Below, one piece after another: positions 29,690 to 40,575 of a DNA stretch of 64,000 nucleotides. How positions within the stretch are numbered: position 1 is the stretch's first letter; every line of letters begins with the position of its first letter. Origin of the DNA: Micrasema longulum (taxonomy: Eukaryota > Arthropoda > Insecta > Trichoptera > Brachycentridae); the NCBI GenBank assembly GCA_022494885.1, contig JAGVSM010002838.1:186001-250000 (forward strand). Direction: 5' to 3'. The position numbers and the translations under genes are program-made. The notes beneath the pieces are model-generated. The model was not told the DNA's origin and ran no database searches. It worked only from the letters and a program-made list of their open reading frames with translations.

Positions 29690-30266
29690 TTAGAATAAGT
29701 ATAATCATAAATACTGTGTTGTAAATTATATATTATACTATGATTAATCACAGAACAAAACAAATGTTTAGAAAATATTTTGTTGCCAGCATATTGTATG
29801 TACAACTCTGTATTGGTGGACGAAACTTTTTTAACATGAGGTCTGTTTTAGAAATTTCCATTTGAAAGTTAAATGAAACTGTATTCAAACAAAGCGTTTT
29901 AACATTATTTTTCAATGTATTAAATAACTACCCCAGGGAAAGAAAAGTCTGTCAATTTACTTTAAAATAGTATTTTTTCAGCTTGTCCATTTATTTTTTT
30001 TGCGGCAAAGAGCGTCATTGGTAGCAAATAACTCGCTCTATTTAATATTATCAATAATGCAATAGTTCAGCATCATGAACGGTCTGTTGATAGAACGCAT
30101 GCAACCATTGGTTCACCTAAAGACAAATAATGTTTATAAAATAGCATATTTAATCAATTAATTATTAGTCATAATACCTTGCATTTAGATGACTTTAAAC
30201 AAATAATATAATTATTTTTTTATAAATAATCGTGACAAATTGCAGAAGAGTTTTACTATCACCTAG
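29690..30266. other. No recognised feature
   Basis: AT-rich unique DNA; no family words. Confidence 0.5.
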
Positions 30267-30480
30267 TTAAAAAAAAGTTGAACAGCAAAGTAACCCACTA
30301 ACACATCCATCCACACTGTCATGCGCGTACTGACCGGCGCGTATTTGGAGTAGCAATACCCAGCCAGAAGGCTGGCTGGGTATCGATTTTAAGCAAAGAA
30401 CAATCGCGATGGATCCAAATTCAAAATTCCATTCCAGCGCCGTACTGAACACGCGACCCGCGCGCAGTCGAAGACACAAA
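30267..30480 (-). other. GC-richer patch, possible exon or promoter on the minus strand
   Basis: CpG-rich words (GCGCGCGGGTCGCG, CGCCGGTCAGTACGCGC) stand out from the AT-rich surroundings. On the minus strand a TCAGT initiator-like word occurs at about 30446, but without a DPE at +28. A short frame from ATG (30321) encodes a signal-peptide-like string (MTVWMDVLVGYFAVQLFLT) and meets a weak donor (CTAG|GTGATA). The longer reverse frame over the patch has no motif. Evidence for a gene is thin. Confidence 0.2.
30356..30383. repeat. Perfect hairpin, 12-base arms, 4-base loop
   Basis: ATACCCAGCCAG, AAGG, then the exact reverse complement CTGGCTGGGTAT. Sits in the CpG-rich patch. Confidence 0.9.
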
Positions 30481-30483
30481 TTC

Positions 30484-30863
30484 TCACCAGTGCCTTGATT
30501 ATGAACGTTTTCTTCATCTGTATATATCGAGACGGTATACTTAACTTCTGTATTATCTGTATCTTACCTCGGTATGTTCTACCTACTTGTCATATCGACA
30601 TCATATGATCAAAACAAGCCAACGGAATGACCGCAAACAATTAGTCCGCGTTCCTTACGTCATTAACCTTTAAAATAGTTCTCTTTTATATTTTAAATAG
30701 GCTTCCGTAATAAAAAGTGCTCACTTTAAAGCTATTATAAACTCCAATAAATCCCGATTCAAGCAAGAAATACTAGCTTGAGCATGAATTTTGCATGATT
30801 TTTGGAAATCACCTAGGAGGTACGCTTCACGATCGTCTGTATGTATCTACCGATCGACTACAA
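30484..30863. other. No recognised feature
   Basis: Unique DNA of moderate complexity. Confidence 0.45.
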
Positions 30864-31230
30864 AGCCGACATACTAGGCAATGCCTGAAAATGTAATTTT
30901 TCTTTTTTTTTTCATTTCTATACTTCTTCAAATAATTCAATTAGATGAATCTCACCCGCATCAATAAAGATTTCAGCTCTTAAACTTCACAAACATCAAC
31001 AGATGAAAGGATTGAAGGACTATAGATGTTCAAAAATGGACAGAATAATGAATGTTACACAGTGTGTAAAGTGGCCACTTAAACCAGCCAATGACAGGTC
31101 ATAAGCCCTGTAGATGCCTAGACGTCTATATTACCTTCTCTTGAATGTTCTTTATCTCTGTTGTCATATGTTAATGTTAACAGCTCCCCAGAGAGTTGAA
31201 TCCAGTCCTTGTCAACAAAAATGTAGACAA
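30864..31230 (+). repeat. Family A copy
   Basis: A short minus-sense start (CATACTAGGCAATGCCTG) turns to plus sense at about 30930 (AATTCAATTAGATGAATCTC), then passes TCACAAACATCAACAG, CACAGTGTGTAAAGTGGCC, CCAATGACAGGTCATAAGC and CTCTGTTGTCATATG and runs on into AGAGTTGAATCCAGTCC. Confidence 0.8.
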
Positions 31231-31699
31231 ACTCAAATCGAAGAAAATATCTATTTTGGTTTTACAGCATTATAGTCAAATATAATATAACGCGACAATA
31301 TACTTCGCAGTTATTTATCATAGTATATGTAGGGAAGTTGGTTGATTAGTTTTTACAATTAATTACAAAATAAGCTAAATGACTGTTATTATTTTTGTCT
31401 ATCTGTCGGTCTGTGATATTATATGAATTTATAATAAAAGATCCATGTTAATTGAAGAAAAATTTTTTTTTCAAACTTTAAGCCGTGAATCCGGCAAAAT
31501 ACAGTTTTTTTAATGAATTTTTTTTTCTTTATTTAATTGAATAATTATTATAAATTTTGCCAATCAGCATTTTTTTGCAGTACAACAGGCCAGGACTCCC
31601 AATGAAAATAGTGCAAAAAATACTTAACATGCATCTGCAATCGAAAATAAGGGCTTAGGTAAAGAATGTATAAAAGTACCTATAATGTAATTCAATGAC

Positions 31700-32010
31700 G
31701 CGTACTTTCTCTGTATCACGGCAGATGAAGAATACAGTTATATGTGTAAAATAAAACTAAAATTCTAGACAACTGTATTTGACTTAATGGCTGTTCTCAT
31801 GTAAAAATCCAGTTTAAGAAAATCGAGTGGAGATAAATCAGCCTTATGGTGTTTGTTAAACATATATTTTAAAATTCCTGGGTTTGATTTCAGGTAGGTT
31901 CGATGTGTAATATTGTTTTATAAAGTGGTTCCACACTAAAAATAAAAAAAATGACAGCGTACACTGTAATAGGACTACAAATTTAATTCCCTATGCACCA
32001 TTGGATGCGG
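31700..32010 (+). mobile_element. SINE-1 long form, degenerate
   Basis: ACGGCAGATGAAGAATACAG, CGAGTGGAGATAAATCAGCC, TTCCTGGGTTTGATTTCAGG (box B remnant) and CCCTATGCACCATTGGATGC follow the order of the copy at 49835-50495. 31231-31699 before it shows only an old SINE-2 scrap at 31565-31605. Confidence 0.6.
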
Positions 32011-32089
32011 CTAGATAACGTTTGTTGATTAGTACTTACTGAATTTATCCTCTTATGAAGTAAACTCAGATTACATATATTGATTGATT

Positions 32090-32275
32090 GATTCAAATCC
32101 AGAAGTGTCATTGGCTGGTTTGTGTAATTAATTTACACACTGTAATAGTTCAATCCACATCATCAATGGCGCTTTTTTTAAAAAAAAAATCAGATGGATC
32201 GATTGAAGAAAAGTGGATGTTCAAACATACGCGTATTGGTGAATATCAGACAGTATTTGAAGTGACCACTTAGTT
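32090..32275. repeat. Family A degenerate copy
   Basis: GTGTCATTGGCTGGTTTGTG, TTTACACACTGTAATAG and GTATTTGAAGTGACCACTT are family A words. The frame at 32088-32273 is this repeat. Confidence 0.55.
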
Positions 32276-32339
32276 GGTAAAATAATTTTAACCCACAACG
32301 ACATTTTTTTCCGATCGTTTACTCCTTAAAAATGGAAGA

Positions 32340-32740
32340 ACATCATCATCATAAGCCGTCTCTTATCCTATGGTGAACATAGCTTCCATATCCTTAGCCA
32401 ATAGCATCCAACCATTTTCTGTAACCTTTCGTGTCACCAGACCATCTTGCCTGAGGCCTGCTGCTACTTTTTCGCCTGCTCTGGGTCGCCATTCCAGGAC
32501 TTGTTAAGTCCATATGGAGTCTGTGATTCTGACTATTTGAAATACTCAGCATTTTAAGAAGAATAAGGAGAATCGGAAAGGTCCATAGCTTTTTGTGTCA
32601 TTGATAACTTGTGTGATATTTTTTTGAACACAATAGTTTCACAGCCATATTTGTCTGCAGAAGCTTGTTCTTAGTAATGTAGGTACTTAGAACTTGGATA
32701 TACGAGAGCTTCTTAAAGGTAGCTCCATGCTTAACCACGC
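32340..32740 (-). pseudogene. RTE-type LINE C-terminal fragment (second RTE-like family)
   Basis: Minus strand: a KYGCETIVFKK segment, EWRPRAG, a GLRQD..V.R..ENGWMLLAKD segment and AYDDDD at the end. This parallels the WRPR.GKR..GRP..RW.DD...GWM..AQDR...GEAY end of lepidopteran RTE LINEs, followed by an ATGATGATG run (ATCATCATCAT at 32342-32352). Frame-broken. Confidence 0.55.
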
Positions 32741-32794
32741 CTTTTTTCTATTTCCACTTCTTGATCATCGTTTGTTTCGTAAAGTGTATACAAC

Positions 32795-33115
32795 TTTTAA
32801 CAAGAAGACTTTATTTATTTACATTTAAGTCCAGGTTGAAAAGTCACTATTTAAATATTTAAGTTGTTCCTTTATCTTTCTTCTTTCCTTCCCATCCCCT
32901 CTTCTCTCTTCATAGTTAAGTATAATTTTTTTTTGTATTTTTATTTTGTTAATCTGTTTTTAATTTTGTATAAAATTGTAGGATTCAATATGTCCATGTA
33001 CTTGAAATTTCCATTAAAGGCAATATACCCGCCCTTATATGTATATAAATTGTATTGTATAAATATTATGTTATTGTAAATTGTACAAAGTGTAAAATAA
33101 ATAAATTAATATGTT
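32795..33115 (+). pseudogene. LINE L7 3' end
   Basis: TTTAAGTCCAGGTTGAAAAG matches the last coding bases of the L7 copy at 39550 (FKSRLK). A 3' UTR follows with CCTTCCCATCCCCTCTTCTC, TTTAATTTTGTATAAAATTG, TCAATATGTCCATGTACTTG and GCAATATACCCGCCCTTATA, ending AAATAAATAAAT. The reverse of this UTR is seen at 51211-51480. The frame 32864-33079 is UTR. Confidence 0.75.
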
Positions 33116-33309
33116 AGAATCAAAGAAAGAATAGTTACTGTTACACAGTGGGTAAAATAAACTAAATTTTGTTTTTGTTTGAGTCGAGTAATTGTATTAA
33201 TTATTTTTTTTCAAACTTAAAATCGATCCTTTGATCAATCAGCGAAACATTAAATTTTAAAGTAATAACATGGTGGGGCTCTACAAAATGAACTCAATAA
33301 TATAAAAAT

Positions 33310-33600
33310 TAATTACAGGAATCAGCAAACGATAGGTCACAAACCCCCATAAACGCCTAGATTCCCACTTTGTATAATGATATATATTTAAATATTCTCT
33401 ATCTGTGGTTTTATAGCTATAAATCTATCATATTTTGGTAGGATTCCCACGGTATGACAGTGTATGATAAAGCGGAAAAGGAAAAGTCAGAAATACTAGG
33501 AATAATGAAATAAATCAAAAACTCTAAGCCTGGTCTTGTCAAGTGTCAGATAACCGAAAGGTAATGAGATGTGTGAATTAATGATTGGAGTAAGAAGCTA
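33310..33600 (+). repeat. Degenerate family A scrap and RTE-like scrap
   Basis: 33310-33400: AAACGATAGGTCACAAACCC and AACGCCTAGATTCCCAC recall family A. 33445-33600: AATCAAAAACTCTAAGCCTG, GTCTTGTCAAGTGTCAGATA and GAGATGTGTGAATTAATG recall the WHDQINQ.LKSGHVKSRQNR..RCMN part of the RTE-like family. Confidence 0.4.
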
Positions 33601-33877
33601 TTCATATAAATCAGAATTTCATACCTTTCTTCAACTCGTATATCAAATCATAGCGAACATATTCATAATTTTTATTGATTATATCAACAAAGTAAATATG
33701 TATTTATATAGATATTTTTTATTAATTCAATTAAAAAAATATTTTGACACAAGTCTCAACTCCATGAAACTAAAATCTTGTGTTAAGTTGGGATAAATAA
33801 TAAACTGACTGACAAGACAAAATCTTTAATTTTACTCAGACAACGCGTCGAAAAACTATTTAAAACAGTCTACAATA

Positions 33878-33991
33878 CCTAGAATATGCAAGCAATATTA
33901 CAATAGATTTGCAGAGGCTGATATTTTTAGTAAAAATGAATTTAAATTGAAGTCAAAAGTCATAGAAATATTAAAAGAAGCGGATATTTAA
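33878..33991 (+). pseudogene. LINE L11 C-terminal peptide
   Basis: Open for 37 codons to a TAA: PRICKQYYNRFAEADIFSKN, then EFKLKSKVIEIL. This resembles the C-terminal NK.Y..F...DIF....FK.K...IL end of jockey/CR1-like RTs. No upstream RT in frame. Confidence 0.5.
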
Positions 33992-34959
33992 TTGATTGTA
34001 TTATTATATTCGTCATTTTAATTTCTTATCTTTTATTTTTGTTATAATTAACATGATTTAAATTATTAAGTCTCTTTAGTGTACGCAATTTTTTTGGTGT
34101 GTGGATGTGTGTCCCCCACTAAAATACAAAGAAATCATTAATATGTTTTCTACATACTGTTTATAAAATAATATACTACAACAATTACATTGCAGTATAA
34201 AAAGAACATAATTTTTAACTATCATACCAATATTCAACATTAAAGTAGATACCAAACCCCTCAATAAAATTCAAGTAAATGCGGGATTAAGAGCACGCAG
34301 ACATTGGGACATATTCACATTTCATTCATTTTCAAGCAATGCCACATACCACACACTTTTGGCTCGCATGTGCCGGGAATATATCATATATTGCCGAAAC
34401 AGTAAAATCAAAATATTTCATGATGCTCTCCCAACTTTTGCGAATAGTCTCTTAGGAATGAACCTTAATTAACAATTATTACAAACGCACCGAGAACTAT
34501 ATTGAAAAATAACACGCAGTGTATTTTTACGATGTATTCTTCATCCGCCCGGACGCAGACATACAAAAAAATAATATACTAGAACCATAACATCATGGTA
34601 TAATATAATAAGAATATCTCTTAAAATAACACATGTTACTTCAATATATAAAAAACAAGCAAATGCAAACATTTAATTACACGAAACAAACAACTTAAGT
34701 TATTAAAAACCATTATGAGTTTCTCAATCGAATCTCTCTTTTTAAGGAAAAATCAGTACTGAACATCTCCTTTGAAAATTAATTTTGTGCTTGAAAGCTT
34801 ATTACGCTCTTCCAAAATAATAAACAATAGCTGCGATAGAAAGGAGGTGCTTCTGAGCAAAAGTCGTGCGTGTTTTGGGTATTCACATGAACATTTTGCG
34901 AGACCTTTCGTTATTTTTCGAACCGTCAATTATTTTATTGTTTGCTAGATTTTTGCGAA
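33992..34959. other. Mostly unique DNA, no gene recognised
   Basis: 34523-34560 (TTCTTCATCCGCCCGGACGC) recalls the start of the long SINE-1 form in minus sense. The rest has no family words. Confidence 0.45.
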
Positions 34960-35081
34960 CGAGAGAATGATTGGGGGCAGCAAAATGAACGGTGCACTAA
35001 GAACAGTAATTGCTAATAAAAATATGTCAATAGAAGCTAAACTGGCAGTGCAGAACGAAGTTTTAGTTTCAATAATTATGT

Positions 35082-35976
35082 GGCAACACTATAGACGTCA
35101 CACGTGACGTCGCGCGCCAGGTCCGAGCGACGGACATCAGGAGAAACGTTTTGGCTATGTTCAATGACACACGTTATTTAGATAAAAACTTGATTTAATT
35201 TTAATTGTTACGATTTCATACTTTTTCTTAACTGCTTTATTTTACGTTTAACAAATTAACAATATTTTGAGTTTGTCCAAATTTTTGTAGACAAGGACTG
35301 GATTCAACTCCCTGGGGAGCTGTTTATATTAACATATTACAACAGAGATGAAGAGCATTTAAGATAAGGTTATTTAGAAGTCTAGGCATCTACAGGGCTT
35401 ATGACCTGTCAATGGCTGGTTTAATGAATCTCACCCGCATAAATAAAGGTTTAAGCTCTTTAACTTCACAAACATCAACAGATGAAAGAATTGAAGGAAT
35501 ATAGATATTCAAATATAGGCAGAATGGTGAATGTTACACAGTGTGTAAAGTGGCCACTTAAACCAGCCATTGACAGGTCATAAGCCCTGTAGATGCCTAG
35601 ACTTCTAAATAACCTTCTCTTAAATGCTCTTCATCTCTGTTGTAATATGTTAATTTAACAAATTAGATTCTTTGATTTATTTTTAAGTATTTCCATTCTC
35701 TATTATATTAAGTTTGGTTAAGTCTCTGTATATTGTATCTTTTGTATTAATAAAAGATAATAAAACTGTAAGTACAATCTTTTACTCTATCTGTGCATTA
35801 CACATATCATGTTAGTCTGACAAATTATCCAAAACGAGCGTGAAGTAAAAAACGTTCTCACGTGACGATTTTTACGGAACAATATCAACGCGGATAAATA
35901 TTTAGCAAATTTATGTGGAACCTACTAGGCAGTCGACATAACCCGACGTTTAGTAGGTAACAAAACACAACCATAC
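35082..35976. mobile_element. 895-bp insertion flanked by 6-bp duplication TTATGT
   Basis: Exact 6-base direct repeats TTATGT at 35076-35081 and 35977-35982 bound it. The left end GGCAACACTATAGACGTC and right end AACACAACCATAC do not form an evident inverted repeat. The left flank holds GACGTCAC-AC-GTGACGTC, a near-perfect palindrome (35094-35111), and the right flank has CACGTGACGATTTTTACGG. It contains a family A element at 35259-35653. No ORF. A 6-bp duplication fits several classes (LTR elements, Polinton-type), so the class is undetermined. Confidence 0.65.
35259..35653. repeat. Family A element, 395 bp, with 12-bp flanking repeats
   Basis: TTTAACAAATTA occurs at 35247-35258 and again at 35654-35665, bracketing 395 bases of family A: a minus-sense part to 35424 ending GGCTGGTTTA, then plus sense from ATGAATCTCACCCGC to TTGTAATATGTTAA. 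The flanking repeats suggest insertion as a unit with a target duplication (9-12 bases). Confidence 0.75.
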
Positions 35977-36469
35977 TTATGTATGGAATTAAAACATGGA
36001 GCTGGCAGAGGAAGGACGAAAGCAGAGTGAACAGGGTTGAAATGCGAAATAAATGACAAGGTTACGAATTATGAAATCAGGCGAGAGTGCAAATCTGAGT
36101 CGAGTTTAATTGATAATTTTAAGAAAGGGTCTCTGAGGTGGTTTGGTCATGTAGAAAAAATAATTGTCGAATAATGGTAAAACAAATATATGTACGGTAA
36201 GAATGAACGGTAACGTGGGACGAGGACGACCAAGGAAGACGTGGCATGATCAAACCCAAATCTTAAGCTTGGTCATGTAAAAAGCATGCAGAACTGAAGG
36301 GCATTTATGACAAGACGTATAAATATGGACGAAGATAGGAATGCATGGTAGGATAGACGTGTGTGACGGTCTATCTTCTTTGCCTACTCTTACGGGGAAA
36401 TGGTATGATGGGAGAGGGTGATGAAGTAGGGCAAGGCTTTATTTTTCTAATTTATGATTGAAAAAAATA

Positions 36470-36945
36470 AATAAAATCTCTTGGGCTTAGTAGTCATCAT
36501 TCGCCTTTTAGTTTCATTTCAAATATGTGTCTGATATAATTTTTTCAGTAGTCAGGTAGGTCATTATGAGTACTAAGTCCATTGTGCAGTATTTTTGACT
36601 GCCCTGCATTTGTCCTTGCTATTTAAATATGATAGTGTCATTGTTGTCTGATGTCATATTAGTGTAAGTCACCATTTTTGGTCACCGCTTTATCATTGTC
36701 CAGTTTGTTTCCCATTGCAAATCGGTGATCAATTTTAATGCTATAAATTTTTGTCAAGTACATTATGTCAAACCGGCGTATTTTATCTCACGGTTCAGAA
36801 GTAAGGGTCAAGTAGGGTAAATTATACTGATGTATGAGTTTAATGATTTTGTTTTGATCTCACTGTATTATCGGTGTGTCTTTTTTCTCACTGATTCCCA
36901 AGAAAGCGATATGTTACTCAGTTTGTTTTAAACAAACGCTTCCTT
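36470..36945 (-). pseudogene. LINE L2 third copy, C-terminal part
   Basis: Minus-strand blocks: IQ.DQNKIIKLI and YNLPYLTLTSE, DIMYLTKIYSIKIDH, ARTNAGQSKILHNGL, and NDLPDY. Their order and the nucleotides (CAGTCAAAAATACTGCACAA in reverse) parallel 950-1260. Many stops. Confidence 0.65.
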
Positions 36946-36989
36946 CATCGTGGTTTTACCTTTTTTGGTATTTCCTTTTTTATAATTTT

Positions 36990-37720
36990 ATTTTTTTATT
37001 TATTTGGAAGTTCAACAAGAATACATAAAATACATACAATTTTTAAGTAAGCATTACTCGCGTTCTTTATATATATTCTCAATTATAGAACTCAACCATC
37101 TTTCATAAATTATATAAAATAAGTGTGTAAAATCAATTTAAGTAATAATAAAGATTAAGTTTAGCGAAAGACAAGAATAAAGATTGAGTTAAAGAAATAA
37201 ATTTGAGTTAAACATAAGAAACTACCTTTTTTTTAAAGAAAAGAAAAGAGAAATTAAAAACATATAAGATATAATAAAAAAAACTAAAATTAATTTACTT
37301 ACACAAAATAAGGATTAGGCATTTGATTTAAGATACAAAGTAATATTTTTTTTATAATCATTTGCTCTATCATGATAAATGTCAATGTTTACTTTTTTCC
37401 ATTTTGTTATAGAGTCTTAACATACTTGCAAGAGGGTTAAAATGTGCCATATTGTTTGTAAAAATTGGAAGGTAAAATGTATCAGGTGATCTCAGACGCC
37501 TACGGGAACGTACAATGACACATTTTGAACACAAAACACTGAATCAACATTATTGTGAATTATATTATACAAGTACATCATATCTATAATTTGTCTCCTA
37601 GATTATAACTTTTCAATTTTAAAATACTCCAAGCGCTCTTCATAACATTGAAGTATTCTGCCCATGTTACACTTAAACGACAAAGAACGAAGATTTTTTT
37701 TCTGTACAGTTTCAATTATA
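36990..37720 (-). pseudogene. LINE L6 third copy, C-terminal region and 3' UTR
   Basis: Minus strand from about 37720: CYEERLEYFKIEKL, RRQIIDMMYLYNIIHNNVDS, NVSLYVPVGVRDHLIHFTF, then NIDIYHDRANDYK. This fits the ..ER...L.L..L..RR...D....Y.....VD......I...VP.R end of CR1/jockey-like RTs. The 3' UTR down to about 36990 ends TTTATTTATTTGGAAGTTCAAC, as in the other copies. It has at least two stops. Confidence 0.65.
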
Positions 37721-37787
37721 TTTTTGTAAATCATAAACCTTTTTTTAGCTTACTAGGTCGGGGGTTTGAACAGCCAGTAGGGTCACA

Positions 37788-38054
37788 ATGAGTCACATCT
37801 TGCTGGAGGGTGTGATTCTACAAAATGCTGTGAACGCCCGATTGCATTCCACTGTTGACTTGTCCAACTTAGAAGCGTCCACGTCACGAACTTTGGGCGG
37901 TGGAATCACAACAGATAACAAAAAGATGAAAGGCAAGTTTCTGGCGCCTCCGAACCAGAATCAACCCGGTAAGAGAAGAAAACTTCGACAAACAAATCCA
38001 CCAATGAAGGCAACGGAAAACCACTTTAGTCATTTTTTTACTAGGAATCACTAG
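37788..38054 (+). CDS. Unidentified 88-residue ORF in a GC-richer island
   Basis: Begins MSHILLEGVILQNAVNARLH, a mildly hydrophobic N-terminal part, then a polar, basic second half (NKKMKGKFLAPPNQNQPGKR followed by RKLRQTNPP) ending in HFSHFFTRNH and TAG. The island (about 37740-38240) is clearly richer in G and C than its surroundings, and a basic frame seems to continue after the stop (CGCCAGCGTCGTAAG encodes RQRRK). I recognise no family. It could be an old transposon gene, a processed pseudogene or an exon. It begins with an ATG, but no promoter or splice site stands out. Confidence 0.3.
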   Translation: MSHILLEGVILQNAVNARLHSTVDLSNLEASTSRTLGGGITTDNKKMKGKFLAPPNQNQPGKRRKLRQTNPPMKATENHFSHFFTRNH

Positions 38055-38484
38055 AGCGAGTACATTTATAAACAGTCATCCTGGCTGCAAAATACAAAAG
38101 TAGCGAAGGACAAAAATGCTTTCCCTGCAGTGGTCGCCAGCGTCGTAAGTACCCGGCAAGGCACCAGAAGAATAAGAAAAAGCTCACAAGCGAAGTCTTT
38201 GTCGTCTTTCGCTTATCGGTTTGGTGGGCTGGCGATCGACTATATCCATTTTTTTTATTATTCCCCTTTGAATTTATTTAAAGATATTTAAATACTACAG
38301 CTCCGATGAAAATAATTACAATGAACATATATATTATAACTAGTCAGCTTAAATGTTGGTACATATGAGAATTATTTGTATATTTATTTGAAAGTACATA
38401 ATAAAATGTTATATAAATATTTAATCCATAGAAACCAAGACATCTTACACATCATGATATAAAGAAAATTAGTTTTTTATTAAT
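38055..38484. other. Rest of the GC-richer island, then AT-rich DNA
   Basis: 38100-38245 contains GCGAAGTCTTTGTCGTC...TTTCGC, a small hairpin, and GGGCTGGCGATCGAC. No function assigned. Confidence 0.4.
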
Positions 38485-38625
38485 ATCCCTACAGAGATGA
38501 GGTAGAATTTTTTCAAATTCAGGATTGTGGATATTCGAGCGTTTACAGGGCTTATGACCTGTCATTGGCTGGGTTAAGTGGCCACTTTACGTACTACAAC
38601 ATTCACCATTCCGCTTATTAGCGAA
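38485..38625 (-). repeat. Family A fragment
   Basis: ACAGAGATGAGGTAGAAT, TTTACAGGGCTTATGACC, GTCATTGGCTGGGTTAAGTG and CATTCACCATTCCGC. A minus-sense arm. Confidence 0.75.
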
Positions 38626-39194
38626 TATCGACACAGGTAACATTTTTTTGATTTTTTGTACATATGTTATTAAATGAGAAACCATTCACAAGCGTGTTGG
38701 AGCGCCATCTATGTATTGATATTGAAGTTAAGTATTTTTAATTAGCATATTACTTTATTTTTATGTATTTAAGACTCTTCCGAGTTAACTTAAGTACTAG
38801 TAATCGCCTGCAGATGACTCTGCAATTTATTTATACTTATATTTTTGACCAGATCTTATTACATAATACACGTACCAAAAATAATAAGAAAATTAGTGTC
38901 TTAACTTAAAACATCCACCTCGCTTGGTAGGCTGTCTACCAGATCAATTATCGTCCCCACAGGCATCGTCAACGGTAAATTGGTACTATATTCGAGTAGA
39001 AGAAATGATCTTTAGACAACAAAAAGTCGGTATTATTACTATGCATCATTTGATAATTAATAAAGCGCCATTTTTGTGAAAATCACGTAAAAGGCGCTGT
39101 ACAATTAATAAATTTCCCAGCACGAATTGCAGCTACAGAGCGCATGAACGTAAGTAATCAAGCCCCATTTACATTACACTATGAATTACTTTAA
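38626..39194. other. No recognised feature
   Basis: Unique DNA. AAATTTCCCAGCACGAATTG and neighbours just upstream of LINE L7 could belong to that element but show no motif. Confidence 0.45.
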
Positions 39195-39599
39195 AAGTTA
39201 GAACGATTGCTGAATGTTTGCATACGATATATCTTTGATCTTAGCAAATTCGATTACATAACCGAATATCGGACGCAACTACACTGGATTTGTATCAGGC
39301 ATAGAAGAAACATTGACATTCCATCACTTCTTTTTTATAATATTTTAAATAATACCACTTCGCCTGTTTATCTGAGAGAGCTCTTCCAACCTCTATCACA
39401 ACACGGACTATCTCTTCGTTGTAGTGACGAGAGAACCCTTTTAATACCCTTTCATCACTCTAATTTTCTTGCCTCCTCTTTCACAGTAGTAGCTGCTCGA
39501 TTGTGGAATAATATACCACTAATGTTAGAGACTTCTTTATTTATATTTAAGTCAAGGTTGAAATGTCATTTGGACACTCTAAATATTGTTTACTAATTT
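39195..39599 (+). pseudogene. LINE L7 RT C-terminal domain, open to its stop
   Basis: From KLERLLNVCIRYIFDLSKFD the frame is open for ~133 codons to a natural stop: ITEYRTQLHW, RHRRNIDIPSLLFYNIL, SPVYLRELF, SFTVVAARLWNNIPL and the end FKSRLKCHLDTLN. This is the L..L.N.C.R.I.......D......L.WL....R...........F..........Y......... R.WN.LP....L..FK..L. layout at the end of jockey/R1-like insect RTs. There is no ATG start; it is 5'-truncated but the surviving part is uninterrupted, so it is a comparatively young copy. It differs from 32795-33115 in the 3' UTR after ~20 bases. Confidence 0.8.
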
Positions 39600-40575
39600 A
39601 TTTATATATTTTAAACGCCCTCTGTAAGTTTCCACATTTTTTTAAACGAATAAAAATTTTCCCAATGTAACACTTAAAAAGTTCATATATTTGTGAACTG
39701 CGAAGTGATATACTATACCAAATGAACATAAACAATAAAAGGTAAAACAAATATACAAATAAAATCAAATTAAAAATAATTAGACGTAACACAAAATGGC
39801 TTAATTTAAGTTCATACACAAAGTGTTATCAAAATATAACAATTGGTTTTTTATAGCAGTAACTGATAACGCCACATCCATTTAATGTAATAAGCCCGAT
39901 CCGTTGAGATAGTCAGTGTTATGTTCGAATAAGTTGTGATTTTTTAGTTGGCTTTCAGAGGCGGAAAGGTGAGGTTGTGTTTACCATGTCTGTAGTGCAA
40001 TGCACATTATTTGACTAGGCGAACAACATATACAATATTCAAGAACTTTTGTTTATGCGAATACAATAATAATTAAACTGACTGTAAACCATATGTTGTG
40101 TTAATGAAATAAATAATAACGTTAAGTCCACGTTTACGGTTAAAATATAATACAATGAATACAGCTTAAATATAACACTGAGCAAAGCAGCACTATTGAT
40201 TTATTAATGGTATATAAATTAAGACATCATAATATACGTTCGGCCGATTCCATTGGCCATTAAATTAATGGCCGCGATAGATTCAATAAACATTTAATGT
40301 TACTGAAACAATTAAACTAAGTAGCAATGAACATCAAATTCGGAAAGGCTACAATCTATTGATAAAATAAATTTATAGATTATTGCATTGGACCAAAACA
40401 TACCGCCGGAAGGCACTCGTTATATAGTTAAACCGCAAATCGATAACATTTTTATGTGCAAATTTCATAGTTTTCTGTCTAGATATGATATTATAGTGAC
40501 TATAATGCTTTATATCACAAAAAAGTCGCATCCTCAGGGGACTGCTTTTTAAACCTGAATATGTTAACGGACTTG
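39600..40575. other. Unique DNA, no gene
   Basis: 40200-40450 is of higher complexity (GTTCGGCCGATTCCATTGGC, ATTAATGGCCGCGATAG, CATACCGCCGGAAGGCACTC) and matches nothing in the window. It might be conserved non-coding DNA, but this cannot be tested here. Confidence 0.4.

Larger units (their letters stand above)
34960..36420 (+). pseudogene. RTE-like LINE C-terminal part with a clean 895-bp insertion
   Basis: 34975-35081 encodes MNGALRTVIANKNMSIEAKL, AVQNEVLVSIIM. After the insertion (35082-35976) it continues MYGIKTWSWQRKDESRV, NRVEMRN, LRWFGHVEK and (shifted) GRPRKTWHDQ-like, VKSMQN, NMDEDRNAW blocks. The join ATAATTATGT / ATGGAATT lies exactly at the conserved LMYGxxxW motif. Removing the insertion and one copy of TTATGT restores frame and spacing of the motif relative to 5016-5045. 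Otherwise decayed. Confidence 0.8.
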
